A DNA stretch of 64,000 nucleotides from Atriophallophorus winterbourni (lineage: Eukaryota > Platyhelminthes > Trematoda > Plagiorchiida > Microphallidae). The notes beneath the pieces are model-generated. The model was given only the letters and a program-made list of their open reading frames with translations. It made no database searches and was not told the origin of the DNA. How positions within the stretch are numbered: position 1 is the first letter of the stretch; each line of letters opens with the position of its first letter. The position numbers and the translations under genes were made by a program. Below, piece after piece: positions 23,203-36,600 of this stretch. The stretch lies in the NCBI GenBank assembly GCA_013407085.1, contig JACCGJ010004933.1, positions 1 through 64,000 on the forward strand, in the 5' to 3' direction.

Positions 23203-23275
23203 GGCATCACGCCAATATAGCTGTTCGGTTGATAAACCAAGTTCAGCAATAGAGCAGCTTTATTGGCGTGATGCC
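23203..23275. repeat. Perfect 15-bp inverted repeat (hairpin)
   Basis: GGCATCACGCCAATA at 23203-23217 is the exact reverse complement of 23261-23275, with a 43-base loop. Confidence 0.85.
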
Positions 23276-23292
23276 AACTATTTATCATTTCC

Positions 23293-23400
23293 CATATCGG
23301 TCTAAGTCTGGGCAACCTGATAGTATCTCAGCCCACCTTGCCTGGATCGGGCTTGTGATTTCACATATCATAGATACACACCTTGTTTCATCTATGACTA
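23293..23400 (+). repeat. SINE-like repeat, copy 3
   Basis: A plus-strand copy with the core CTGGGCAACCTGATAGTATC and an internal deletion of the GTGCGGCAC segment. Confidence 0.75.
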
Positions 23401-24410
23401 AGTTAGTTAACCTAATTTGAATCCATTCAAATTTATTGTTGTTTTCGTGTATACCTCAGTGTTAGTTCAGGCTCTGTCAACTTGTTTCATGCTAAGTTGG
23501 TAAGGGTACGCTCTATATTGGGAAACGCAAATGTATGCTCACTGCGAGTGGCGTTCAAAAAGTGCACACGGAAGTGAGGATGTATAGTTATTCCAGTTGT
23601 AGGCTCGGAAAGTGCAGCCAAAACAGGTTAACTTTCTTTGAGTCCACACAGAAATATATAAATATATATATTAGAACCTATATATAGAACTTAATCTTCC
23701 ACATTCTCCACCTGATTTAATGCTAACAGCCAAAATCGTTTGCGCATTGAAATTGCGGGAGATATTAGCATCACGATACATCGGTCATTTTCAGTGTCTT
23801 GAGCACTTCACCAAGAATCATTCTTTGATTCTGTATTTGGGTACCATGCTCCTTTGTTCGAACCCTATTTACCAGCTGCATCAAAGTATACCTGTTTAAA
23901 TCATTGCAACTTTAATCGTTTCCAGTTTTTGTAGTGCTGCTGGTGAAACTCTATTGACCCTCGAATATCCGCTCCTGAAAGGATGGAGACTCAAAGCTTG
24001 GTAATTGTGGGTATTTTCACACTCATTTTTTACTATACTGTGCGTAATCAGAAGAAGCTGATTCGTCTTGTCAGATGATGTTATTTAAATTACAGTATTC
24101 ACCTCCATTTCTCTCATTTTTCATTACGTTGGAACGCTCTCTTTAATCGCTTAATGAATTTTTCCTCGGAAAATTCAGATACATCGTTATGCATGTTCGC
24201 ATTTTTCAGAAACAACAATGCTGAATAACACGGTTGTCCGTGTCAAAGGTCTACATGTAAATACCAAAATTGTAAGGCACAAGTTACTCTGATGTGCATA
24301 TTTTAGAAAGAAATCAAGAGCTTCTTTTCTCCTATACGTGTTGAAAATGCCAAATTTTTCAAAAACGGTTTGTTTTGTTAATCTTACAAAATTAATCAAT
24401 GAATGATTAG

Positions 24411-24613
24411 GTGTGTGCCTTGTCACATTTCGAAATGATGTTGATTTCAAGAACGCATTAACCAAAAAAGGAGAAATTCACGGAAGAACTGTGCGAATTA
24501 ATGCGTACTCCGAAAAAACGCCAAGCTCTACCGGAGCTAAAACTGATGAAACCCCCCAAAAGCCAACCTGGCCGGTGAAATCTAGTAAGGAAATCAAGGC
24601 AGCTCTGCGAGAG
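24411..24613 (+). CDS. RBM19: RBM19 exon: end of RRM2 and linker
   Basis: Follows an AG at 24409-24410 and ends at CGAGAG|GTACC. It encodes the RNP1 and final strands of an RRM (LVTFRNDVDFKNALTKKG, then GRTVRINAYSEK) and a Lys/Thr-rich linker ending KAALRE. The upstream exon carrying the start of this RRM is unidentified. Confidence 0.82.
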
Positions 24614-27600
24614 GTACCATCTTACCTTTCTTTTACTTACAATTCTTATTCAGTCAGGTCGATTGTTTGTTCGAAACCTATCCTACGAATGTACAGAAGA
24701 AGATCTTGAGAAGCTGTTCTCCACTTTTGGTAACGCTGCGTTAAATTCAGTGTGATATTTCAGGCTCTCTCAGCGATATACACCTCTCGTACGATATGAA
24801 ACAGCAAGTTTCAAAAGGGATTGCTTTTGTTACTTTTGTGTTTCCCGCAGATGCGGTAAATGCTTTTGAGAAGCTGGATAAAACCAAATTCATGGTACGT
24901 TTAGTGGCTACCATAGCAACCATGTTTGTGTACACCTTCAATCCAAATATCTCCTACTGTGGCGCATGTCGGCTTAATGATTTAAGGCTTATGATCGTAG
25001 TCCTGCGTGCTGCCTGGGCAACTTGACAGTATCTTAGCTCACGTACAGTCTCTGACTGTACGTGGATCAGGCTTGTGCTTTCATACATACATAAACACCA
25101 TGCCCTGATGCTGTAATATCACTATTGTATAAAGATAGCGGTTGGTCTCTTGTTTGCGAACTTAGAATGTTTGATAACTATGACGGGTATGAAGAATACG
25201 TTTCAATGTCTTGAAAAAACACTAATTGCTTCCATTTTAAAATTTTACCGCGTAATTCGTGCAAACTTAATCGGGATATCCGTTTCAATTCAATTGCTTT
25301 TCTTTTGCTTCGTCGGTTGAATGTTAGCGAGTACGAATAGAATCGTGCGGGACAGACTTTTCTTCATTCCGGTCGAGGATGTGCAGAACGAATCTATAGA
25401 TTTCATGATTTTCTCGAACAACGCCGCGCTTTCCATAAACTATCGCGGTATTACTAGACATCCGAGTGGCGTTCGATTTATTCAATCGCGAGATTCCGTG
25501 CAATTGTTTGTTGAGACATGGATTGCTCGTGAAATGTTTGGATTTGCACTATATTACCAAACCTCGAACTATGTTCCCGGGACAATGATTATCTACATTG
25601 ATGTTCGTCATGTCTGTCCTATCTCCCCAGACCTTTCTGATTTCGTTACTAACGATGTTCTGAAGTTAGCTTTGGGTTGGTATGAAGGTCGTGGAGTTGA
25701 CCTTCTGTCAGGTGTGGGGACTACAATCTATAGCCAGCGAATGGTACTTCTCTTTTTAAAAATGGCCTTAATATAATACACCAAACACCGGACTGCCTAG
25801 CACTTGAATCTTTGCACCCAAGAGATGCAACACATGAGACCGAAGTGGAAAGTAGTTAGTGGCGTTGTTTACCCCGGTAGCTCTATTTCTGCGTACACTT
25901 GTGTTGAGGATAAAATCTCATAGCGTGTACACAAAGCGGATGTACCCTTAGCTAATATTTTTCGTTGCATACTAAAGTCGAGTGTTCAGCGAAGAGTTCC
26001 GTTCTTATCGTCTCTAGCTTTGAACCGTTGTCGATTTGAGTGGTTGGTGTTCATTGAATTTCTGTAGTTGACACCCATTGCTTGTAGCAATGTTTGCTAA
26101 CATTCAGTATCAGCGTCGTGTTGGCAGAGGTCTGTCGACGTGCGTCAAGAGCAAGAAGCCACGGACATAAATCGTTGCTAATGCGATGGTTAAGACACGT
26201 TTTAAGAATATAAAATGAATGAATAGGATGAAAAAACTCGTCGGTTAGTCCCGGTGCGGGGAAAATTCACCTAGCAGTTGATTGAAAACCTTACATGACG
26301 TAACCGCAAACCGATTCAGCAGTGCCAATTAGTTTGTTGTGTATCAACTTTTTATGCTATATCATTATGTTATATCGTTAGAAAAAAGATATAAAAGCGC
26401 GTGGAGTGAAACTACATAAGGCTACATGTTATACATGCTTGCATCTTTTACTTGCCTCTTTTCTTTGTTTACGCTTTTGCTTATCTGCTTAACTCTCTTC
26501 ATGTTGCTTGCAATTTGTCTGGCTTCGATATAGTAACTAGCTTATACCTCTAGGCGTGGATTATCATCAATCTTGTAATTACCCGTCTCTTTTGAAATTG
26601 GGACGAAATGTTTCGTATAATTGTCACAAAATGTGAATATCACGGGGTCGTTTTTGCGGGCTACCCTGCATTGGTTCACATTTTCCCTCACCATTTGATC
26701 TGAATGTTCTACATTTTAAAGCATATCTTTGAATGCAAATATAATACTCACAGTAGTTGGGCTGTACGATGTGATAACTACAAAAAGTCACGTTGCAATG
26801 GAGCAGCATTCCAAACATTTACCGAATAACGTAAGTCTTTCAGGTTGACTGTCTTCTTTGTATCGATGCCGAAACTGAGACGTTACCATTTCAGTGCTAT
26901 GTCACTGTTTCACGTTATTCGTTTGCTCAATTTATAATTGAATTTTGTCAAACATGGCCTCCGCGCCCCAAGCGCATTGTTCATCTATCGGTATAGGCTT
27001 CAAACCACTCTTTCGATTTTCAGGGTCGCCTCTTGCACATACTTCCTGCTGATGATCCACCAGAAGGTGCCTTGAAAAACGAGAGCCATGCCAAATCTGA
27101 TCAAGGTGGATTGGTACGTTCTGAGTACCAAGAAAGCAAACACAAAGAGTTGAAAGCTTCCGCTACAACTGCTCATAATTGGAACTCTCTGTTTGTGCGA
27201 CCTGATGCTGTGGCTACCTACCTCGCCGCGAAATTCGGACTTACGAAGGTAATCAGCTATTACGACCTTTTTGCGATGTCTTATAATAAAGTCGGATTAA
27301 GTCCACAGTTCACCTTTGCACGAATATCTCGCGTCTGTGAATCAACCAGCTTCACTGAGATTTTATTGTCACGCTATTTCAAGCGAAACTGCGCCATATA
27401 GATAGGGCAACGATAACGAGCTATTTTTATGTGCCATAACTAATCCTTTAGACAGGCTTTAACGTTCATCCGATTGTCCTTCTAAGACGTTTACACACAT
27501 TCTGGTACAATCAACCAGGTGGCAAAAAATGATGCGGTGTGTGACGACTGTGCTTTAAATTTCGTTACTGTTTCCTGGGTATGGCAACCTTGTAAGCTAT

Positions 27601-30600
27601 TTCAAAAGAAAGTATAAAATCTGTTTCAAGGCTCACTGAACCTGTAAGTTACTGTCTCCATCTGATAACGGCAAACAACCAAAAACCGGTTGCGGTGTGT
27701 AAGGGATGGCGACGTGAGCACCAAAATATAAGAACTGTTTGGAAGACCTCACCAAAACTACCCATACCAAACCAAAAAGCAAAATTTCATTCAAATAGTG
27801 CGGCGAGCCACACTTGATTTATGTAACGTAAAAACGGAGCAACGTACGATCGAACAGATAAACCTCATCATTTCAACCTCATAATGTTCATGTAACTTTT
27901 TGCCGTCTGACAACGCGTGCCTGCCTTATCGCGTATTACATCGCTGGGAGTCGCTCCATTCCGATCCGATAGTTTATGCATGAGCACCTGTCATGGGATC
28001 GACAGAGTTCCCGCTGTGATTAACCGTTTCTGAAGTGAAACGCTTTCGAGTGGTTTTCTGTATTCAATGTTAAGACGCCAACATATCAGAAAATGATAAA
28101 AACTTCTGCTAACAATTCGCGTATCATTTAATGCAAGATATCTGTCGATCGGTTGGACTCATTTGGGAATGGTTTGCGGAGTGTGCCTTATCCAACCCCA
28201 TTTGCTCATCTTGAGGTCAGATTTGATCGGATTTTGGTTAGTTCTTCGCCAAAATTCAATGTTTGCATTCTTTTCGAGTCATTTGATGTTAAGAAAGAAT
28301 CAATTGTTGACAAAAGTCTGTAACTTGTTTATGACGTTGTTGGTTACTTTCCATGTCTTGGACCCATAAAGTAGAATTGGTTCAACATTAGTGCGAATGT
28401 TATTCGGCTAACTAAGATCTTTTGAGCTCTAGATGAGCCGCAACTTGTTGAACGCAAGGATCGCTTTTCTGACACGGCTGTTTACGTTTTCATCTACGCT
28501 ACAATCTTTTGTTGACCACGCTTCCGAGGTAGACCAAACGCTCGGTTTTCACCCTGCAGTTTGCCTTGACAATTCGTTCAACCTTATCATCTCTGCTTGC
28601 TGGGTGTTGTAGACGGATTTTTCTATTTCCTGTGCAAGTCGAGCAAGTTTGGATTGCACATGTTGATTCGTGTAGGAAGACAACGAATATTTTCCGCAAA
28701 ACCTGTTAATCTTCCAGCTCTTTACTGTGCGTTCACTGAATGCTGGTGTTACTGTCCTCTTTATTTATTCTCATTATCCAATTCCTGACTACGGTCTTCG
28801 CACTAAAGAGATTTATCAGCTCCCCTTTGTAAATAACCTGGCATGATGAATTTTCGTATACCTGTGGGATGATTCTCAGCTGCTTAATAAGATCTTCATC
28901 TCGTGTCTAATGCTTCAGTCTCCAATATGATTATGCTGAATACCTTTCAAGCGATGAACAGCACCATAATCCTCGCCAGTTGCCGAACTGGGAAAGGTCT
29001 TCCCTCTTGGGAAACTTAACCAATTACCCAACCTTCTAGTCGACAGGCACTTTCTCTTGCTTTTAAATCTTTAAGAAAGGAAGCCGTGTCATTCCTACTG
29101 TTCTTGGACTAGTCGCCTTGCCGTTTTTCAAACACATTACGGCCTTCGTGATCTCTGTCTCAAGTGATGAATTGGTGTTTATACGAAGGGGCGCTTTTTC
29201 TTTGGCGTGTTTATTGGGGTCTTTGACAATGCTTGAATGATATCATACACTTTGATTTCGTTCCGTTAACCGCTGTTTTTGTCTCTTCTGTCAAATCGTA
29301 TACAAATTTCTTTTTGCTAAGCTTGACACTATTCTTTACCCCGTTCATTTCCCAACATTGTACTGTAAATTTTGCCTCTTTGTTGATCTAGACATCTGTT
29401 GGTCTTTTGGTTCAGTTTTTCCACTTCTTTACTATCTTTTTCCATAGTTAATTTGTTATCCATTCATTCTGCTTTCTTTTAGTTTTACAAAGAAATTCGG
29501 TGCAAGCAGTTTCTGTGTCGCGATTGACCCACATTAATACATCTAATCTCATATAATAAATTTAAGATTTTAGAACCCTTTTTATCATTCATGTCGAAAA
29601 ATGGATCATTCCATGCTTTACAACATGTCATCTTTATGCCATTCCTTTTTACAGGAGCAAGTTCTCGATCCTTCTGGAAACAGTTCGGTTGCTGTCCGTT
29701 TAGCTTTAGCCGAAACACAGCTGGTGAACGAAATGCGAGAATTTCTGCAAAAGCATCACATTAACGTCGAAGCATTCAACGCAGATTCGACGACTGGCGC
29801 TGGGGGTCGTCGCGATCGCACCGATTGCAAGGCTAGTTCCACGCACCGGCAATTGTCTGGGACTGCATTTCTAATAAAGAACCTCCCCGTTGGGACAACC
29901 GACGTCGAAGTACGGGAACTTTTGAAACGCTACAGCAGACAAGTCAATCGCGACGGCGGCTCTGATAAGACAGTTGGACGCTTTTATCCGAAACGCGTGA
30001 TAGTCCCCCCGTTGGGGATCACAGCCATTGTGGAGTACGCTTTGGCGCAAGAAGCTCGTACGGTCTACCGTTCCCTGGCATATGAACCGGTAAGTTGTTT
30101 GATGCTATAAAGTATTTTTCTAGTATTCATCATGCATGGGTGCATCGTACTTCCATTGTGTCTTGTCTACTTTGATGCAACTGTCGGTGGGTCTGGTTAA
30201 CGGAACTTACAAATAAAATACTCAAACTAAGTCATCGACATACCCCGCGTGCTTAACGTTGAGAGTTATAATTAAGAACATCACAGTACATCATCATCAT
30301 CATCATCATCATGCACACCATTACACCTGTAACAAGTATCAAGTGCTTAACTGCCATACAACCATGACATAGTAGACTTCTAAAAGATATGGGGATGGGT
30401 GGGACTTCAAAAGCTATTGATCCTATAAATGATTGGACACAGGCACAGTGAGATGAAATACCTACACCTCGAATCAAATATGAATTCAAGCATGTGTTAT
30501 GAGCGAGTAGAGCGACATCAGCATGACAGATTCCTTGCGGCTTTCACTGCCACGCATCATAACAAGCTTTCCTCGTCACTTCACTTGAAAACAGTCAATT

Positions 30601-33600
30601 TTAATCAAGCACTTATAAGATGTCTACAACAAGACTGCCACTGAACACGATTTTGGGTCATATCGCTAAGCGTAAAAAGCAATCGTGAATTTTCATCTTT
30701 TTGACCCCAACCCGGATGAGGGATCGCACCAACCACAGCTAGTTTAACAGTCAAAGCCTTCATCTGCTTGAGCCTAGTCGGAGTCTGGCCACCATTACAC
30801 CATTCCGAGTTAGGAGTGGCAGGCAAAACTGCGTTAGGGAAACGATGATTTCCCCTTCGCAATATGTGGTCTAGCCAGCAAAGTCTATGCATGTTAACTT
30901 GTTTTTCGGTGTCTACATCGCTAACAAAGATTCTAATATGGATAGTTGCGTTACGTATCCGATGGTGCGGAGACAGCGATTGTCGAAAACTGGTAGACGT
31001 CTTATTTCTTCTTTTCTCAGTGCTCATGGTTCACCTCCGTTCCGTAAAATCGTGCTAAATGTAGCCTTGTAGATTCTTCCCTTGAGCTTTAGAGACGAAT
31101 CTTTTTTACTCTACAGATGATCGAATTTACGAAAACATCCAGTAGCTTTGGGAAAGAGAACTAAAATTTCCTTTTTCAAACAAGCGTTGCTAGTAATGAA
31201 ACTACCGAACTAGGTAAAATAGTCTATAGTCGCAAGTTCCTCATTATTGAGGCTTTGCGCCGTTTCGATCGAGTCAATATCCTGTAACAGAACTTTGCAC
31301 TTGGAAGGTGCAAAGCGCATACCGAAGGTTGGTCTGATACTGCATAGTCTACACTACATAAGATGGAAAAGCCTCACAAAATACCGCACAGAGAGAAATG
31401 TGCGTGGGCCTACCATTAAGAACGCACGAATAAAGTGTCGTGATTTTCGAGGGGCGACTCGTTTCCCTTAGTGATTATTTAATTTCATACGTACTGTTCC
31501 ATCCTGTCGGCAGTGGTCTGTTCGAATTTAAAGTCCAAACCTGTGAGCCTCGGGCGTGTGTTTCAACCTCATTAGTTTCTTTCCTTTCGAACTACAACCT
31601 TGAATGTTTTGTCTGTATTTATTATGCATGCATACACTATATGTATACGCTGGTTTGTTTATTTTCCTACCTGTCATCATCATCATCAAATCCAGAAGTG
31701 CTGGCTTACAAAGCATCTTCACTTCACTTACTTACTTTGATTTCACTACCTGGATCATGGCTTTAGAATGGAAAACACTCGTATTGTATATAACTAATCG
31801 ATGAGGTGTTTAAACTAGGAAGTCGGCCTGATTGCATAACAATAAAGTTGGCCTAGCAGATATCAAAGTTCTGGACATGGACCCAATGAGTTGAGAAGTT
31901 TATGCGTTTGACCGCACAATCTTAAGAGTCATTTTCAAACTGAGGAACGACAGCGTTAAAACGTCTCCGATCGACGGCTTATCCCCATGATCGTAGTAGG
32001 TGTTATTGTACTCCCAAATCGGATTGTATATTCTTGTTCAACGGTGTCCAGTGACGTAATCATTCGCTATTGACATGAGCCCATGGTGCATATAGGCTGA
32101 CGGAGGATAACAATAACGATGTATGTATGTGCGTATGTGGATGCATGTATCTTCATACTGCTACACGCTGCCGTCTCACTTCCATTTCTATTTTGATTGT
32201 CATATCTGTCTAAGCTTGGGCAACCTGACAGTATGTTAGCCCGCTTGCAGTCTATGAGTGTGCGGCACTTTGAGTTTTTTCATACATACATGCATATACT
32301 GTCGGGTGCTTCAGTCTCAAACATACATATTGTTGCTCATAATTTAATAGTTTTTTACAAAAAGCAACATTTTTGTTAAAGGTATGGTAGTGGGGTTGCG
32401 GTTAGTTTTCAGATGTATCCGAGAAGAATCACTCGCGCCGTATGGTCTATGCATGACAATTGCTACCTTCGTTTGTTTTCCTTTCAGTATGAAGATAATG
32501 TGTTGTATGTACAGTGGCTCCCGCATGGAGCCCTAATCGAGCAAGTAGACGCCATTGGATCTTTGGGCGAGCATCGTAGCGATGCCGATGCAGATGATGG
32601 GAAGTAAGTGGTTTTTTAAATTTTGTATACGTGTATCATTGTGGCTTTGTGTTCATCACACTCAGTCGTGCTTCCACATCATATATAGGTGCCAAATTTA
32701 TACTCTCGGTGTCGGGATCTGGCGGTCAGTGATATGTACTCTGTGTGGCGTTGATATTACCCCGTTTGATTTACTTTTGGCTAGTAAAACTGTCAGTGTA
32801 TGGTTTTCCGTATTGCAAAAATACAAGATTTTGCGCTTTCTTTCCTACTAATATATGAAGAATTTTGGGCAATTCTACTTGACATCGCTTTATTCTTCAT
32901 GGAGACCTATTGTGTGTGAACACGTCACCAGTTTGAAGAAGCAACATTAGTGTTCTACTCGGATTTGAGTAATGAACCATGGGCTAGTGTATACGATTTA
33001 AGAAAGCTGTTTTATATCGCAACTGGGAGATCAATCGGGTTATCCCTTCGGTAATTTGTTCGCTAGTTTGTAATCCTTGTAGGGCTTTGGGTAAAGCATT
33101 TGGAGGCATGGCCTGAATAAACGTATACTTGTTTCGATTGTCTGCATATCTATTTCTGTTTTTGTTTTCATATCTGTCTAGGCATGGGCAACCTGACAGT
33201 ATCTTAGCCCGCGTGCAGTCTATGACTGCGGCACTTTGTCTGGATGCGGCTTGTGATTTCTCACAGATACATATGCGTATCAAGCACTGTTGTCTATCAA
33301 CGAGTTGAAAGCTGGATATAATTGTAAATCTAATGAACCTCGCAGTCTCATTAGTCACTGAGCCTTGCTGCAATAACACCTTCACTATTCAGTAGTGTTC
33401 AGTATGATGCTATGTTTGAATTGGAATGTGGTTTGGTAACAGACCTAGAAATGCGTTTATTCCATGGAAAAACCCTCGGAATTTCAGTCTCATTTCAGTG
33501 ACTGCACCGTCTACTGGGCGATAGGAACAAGTCCACAGGACGTGCAATCATGCAGTACTTGTGTGCTGTGCTGCTAACACCGTGCTAGATTGATTGGCCA

Positions 33601-36600
33601 CTGGTAGTGATGTGTATGCTGAAACACGCTGGAGTCTCATTACTATTTCTGTTTTCTATTCCCTTTCTGATCTCTGTCTAGTCCTGGGCAAACCTGACAG
33701 TATCTTAACCCATGTGCAGTCTGTGACTCTGCGGCACTGCCTGGATCAGACTTGTGCTTTCATACCATACCGTACTATACCACGGGAAATTGACTGTATT
33801 TTGACTCGGTCGATGTTGCATCGCTCCAACCTGTAAACTCCATTGGTTACTCGAGAAATGTGCTTTCCTTACATCGCTTACTTATATTTGCGCGACGTGA
33901 TGCACTGGCAGATTAGCGGGCTCCGTTGATGTCTCGACGCATTCATGTCGACCTGAGGCGAGATCGCTGCAGATTACCATCCAATCACACTGCCACCTTG
34001 GAACACCGTTGATGACACCAAGTCCCAAGGCATCCACATCCTCTTTTATTATGTACATGTGCTTCTTTTACTCGTCCGTTTCTCTCATCCTCAAGACGTG
34101 GGACAGATTGCGTAGCTTCAGACACTTGTTTCATGTTGATAATTACGGAAAATCTTGCTCGATGTAACAAAATGCTTGACTGCTTTCATAACCACTGTGA
34201 CAGACCTTGAGTGGTTGCATCTTGTTATCTATTTTCCCTAATAAGCAGCCAGTATGTTTGTCACCATGCGGCTGAGAAACTGCTCGACAGTAGAATCGTG
34301 CTTACCGTTACCTAGGTGACCAGCATCCTCGTTACCACTGCTTTATCTTTCGTCAGGTTTGCTGCGACCTGGTTGATCGTGCTCTGTTTTACAGCTGGCT
34401 CTTTCAAAGCTCACGGCCCGTTCCAGGTTCAAAGCCATTTGAAAAGCCTTATTGTATACAAAGATTTATGAAATTATATAACATTTTAAAATTCGTAAAA
34501 CGATCTTGTTTAAACCCTGTACACTAACAGTCAACCTTTGTGGAATGCTTTTGTCCATTGGCGCTTGTGAAAAAAGGCTTGTCGACTTTTCGTTATTGGT
34601 GACGAATCTTACTGGATGAAGGGATATCCACCGTTGTGTATGCGCATCATGTGCTGAATTCGATTTATCCTTTTTTTAATTCTCATCTGACGTCTCCTTG
34701 CGAACTGCCCATCTAATCCTCTTTCATAGGGTTGACGCGGAATTCGAACTGATCACGTCACTCCCAGATGAGTCGGTTCCATCTACAGAACCAAATAAAA
34801 CGTCCGTAAGCAAAGCCAAGAAACGGAAACTTTCGGCAAATACGGAAACAGATGGTGAGAAATCGACCGAAACTCCTGTTGTAAAGCAGCGGAAATATAA
34901 GAACAAGAAAGAACGCATTCGACAACAAGAAGATACTGGATCGGTTGAAATTGAACAGCCTGACCCAGTCGAGTTGGAATCAACAAACGCTTTGCTCAGT
35001 GAACCGGTGATGGTAGAATCGAAGAAAATATCGAAACCTGTGTTGTTGGTGAAGAACGTGGCATTTCAAGCCACCAGAAAAGAGTTATCCGCACTTTTCG
35101 AACATATCGGTGGTTTGATGAAGGTTCGCCTGCCACAGAAGACAACAGGTGGTCATCGGGGGTTCGCTTTTGTGGAGTTTGCCACCGTTGATCAAGCCAA
35201 GGTAGGATTTCATACAGTATATATTTTGTACCTTGTTGACCTACTGACCTGTGGCTTTCATGTGATAGAATTCATGAGTGCAATTTCAAAAATCTTTGTC
35301 TATGATTCTAAATTTCGCTTTCAGGTCTACTGGTTACTCATGATTTTTCACTGACCATAAACGTCGCTATCAAAGTCGCGCATTCTGAATCCTTGTTCGA
35401 TACTCCAATTAGCTTATTGTATTGCTTATTGTCTGTGGTGCATTCTTTCGCAACTACAATCACCCTGGCAGCACGACGTGTGATCACGACGCGTGACTGC
35501 TTTTACCATATACAGCTAATAGGATTTCCGCAAATCTCTTTCTTTTTTCTTCCTCATATCTGTCTAGGCCTGGGCAACCTGACAGTATCATAGCCCACGT
35601 GCAGTCTTTGACTGTGCGGCACTTTGCCTGGATCAGGCTTGTGCTTTCATACCATACCGCAAATCTTGCCGAGGAATCACTGACTAAGCTCATACACAGC
35701 TGCAGTATTATTTTTCCTACAGACATTCATCATCTTCAGGAACACCATTACACCGGTAACAATTACCGTGTGCTTAACTGTCATACAACCATGAAATAGT
35801 AAAAATTCTAAAAAAGATTGGGAATAGTGGGACCGTATTGCTATACGGGAATGAATGTTTGACAGTTCGCTCAGACGATGTTAGCAGGCTTGAGGTTTTT
35901 GATCAACGTTGTCTGCGAAGGATTGCTCACGTACGGTGGCAACACCACGTTTGTAACTGAGGTCAGGCGCCGCGTCTTAAGAAGCAACGGCACTAGCCTC
36001 CAGACAGCCATTAACCGACGTCGTCTCCGCTAGTTGGGGCGCGTCCTGCGTATGAAACCCGAACGGTTACCATGCCAAGCGCTTTATGCGTCAGCTGGTA
36101 CAGACTGGAGAAAAGTGGCTGGTGGTCAGCCACTAACATGGAAGAGTGGCTCGAAAAGGCTCACTTCTGGTTTAGCCAGGGTTGGACGAGCGTGCTTGCC
36201 TGGATGGGGTGCAAGAGAAGGTGAGAGTGTATGGCTCCACACATCGGCAACGATGGCAATGAACCGGCATCAATGGAAAGTGTGCATCATCTCTATTATT
36301 TCCTGACATTTTCCTATCGTTCAAAAACTATATTGAAAAAATCTCAAACATTGACGTGTGTAAATGGACAACAAAAATTATCCACAGGGATGAGGTGCAT
36401 ACACCTCGAATCATTCATGCATTCAAGCAAGTGTTGTGAATGAGTAGAGCGACAGCTTCCTCGCGGCTTTTACTGTCACACATCATAACAAGCTCCCCTC
36501 GCCACTTCACTTGACAACATACAAGATTAATCAAACACTTCAGGAAGATGTCTACAACAAGACTGCGCCTGAATACGATTTTGAGCCATGTCATTAAAGG

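Larger units (their letters stand above)
22790..24410. other. Intergenic or intronic stretch, no gene seen
   Basis: Contains SINE-like copy 3, a 15-bp perfect inverted repeat (23203-23275) and a short AT dinucleotide run near 23655-23690. A possible small exon at about 23927-24001 (AG before it, GTAATT after it, open frame) was noted but shows no RRM similarity. Missing upstream exons of the RBM19 homologue could lie here or further left. Confidence 0.4.

Noticed and set aside
23927..24001. Possible small exon with AG and GTAATT borders
   Set aside because: The translation shows no RRM2 features expected upstream of 24411; insufficient support.
30290..30312. CRISPR-like or satellite repeat
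   Set aside because: A simple CAT microsatellite forming the tail of a minus-strand LINE; no spacers.
32984..33385. 133-codon minus-strand ORF with faint gag-like segment
   Set aside because: Half of it is SINE-like copy 6 in antisense; the remainder is too weak to assign.
33540..33790. tRNA-derived SINE
   Set aside because: A GGCCACTGGTAG stretch slightly resembles an A box, but no B box follows at the right distance.
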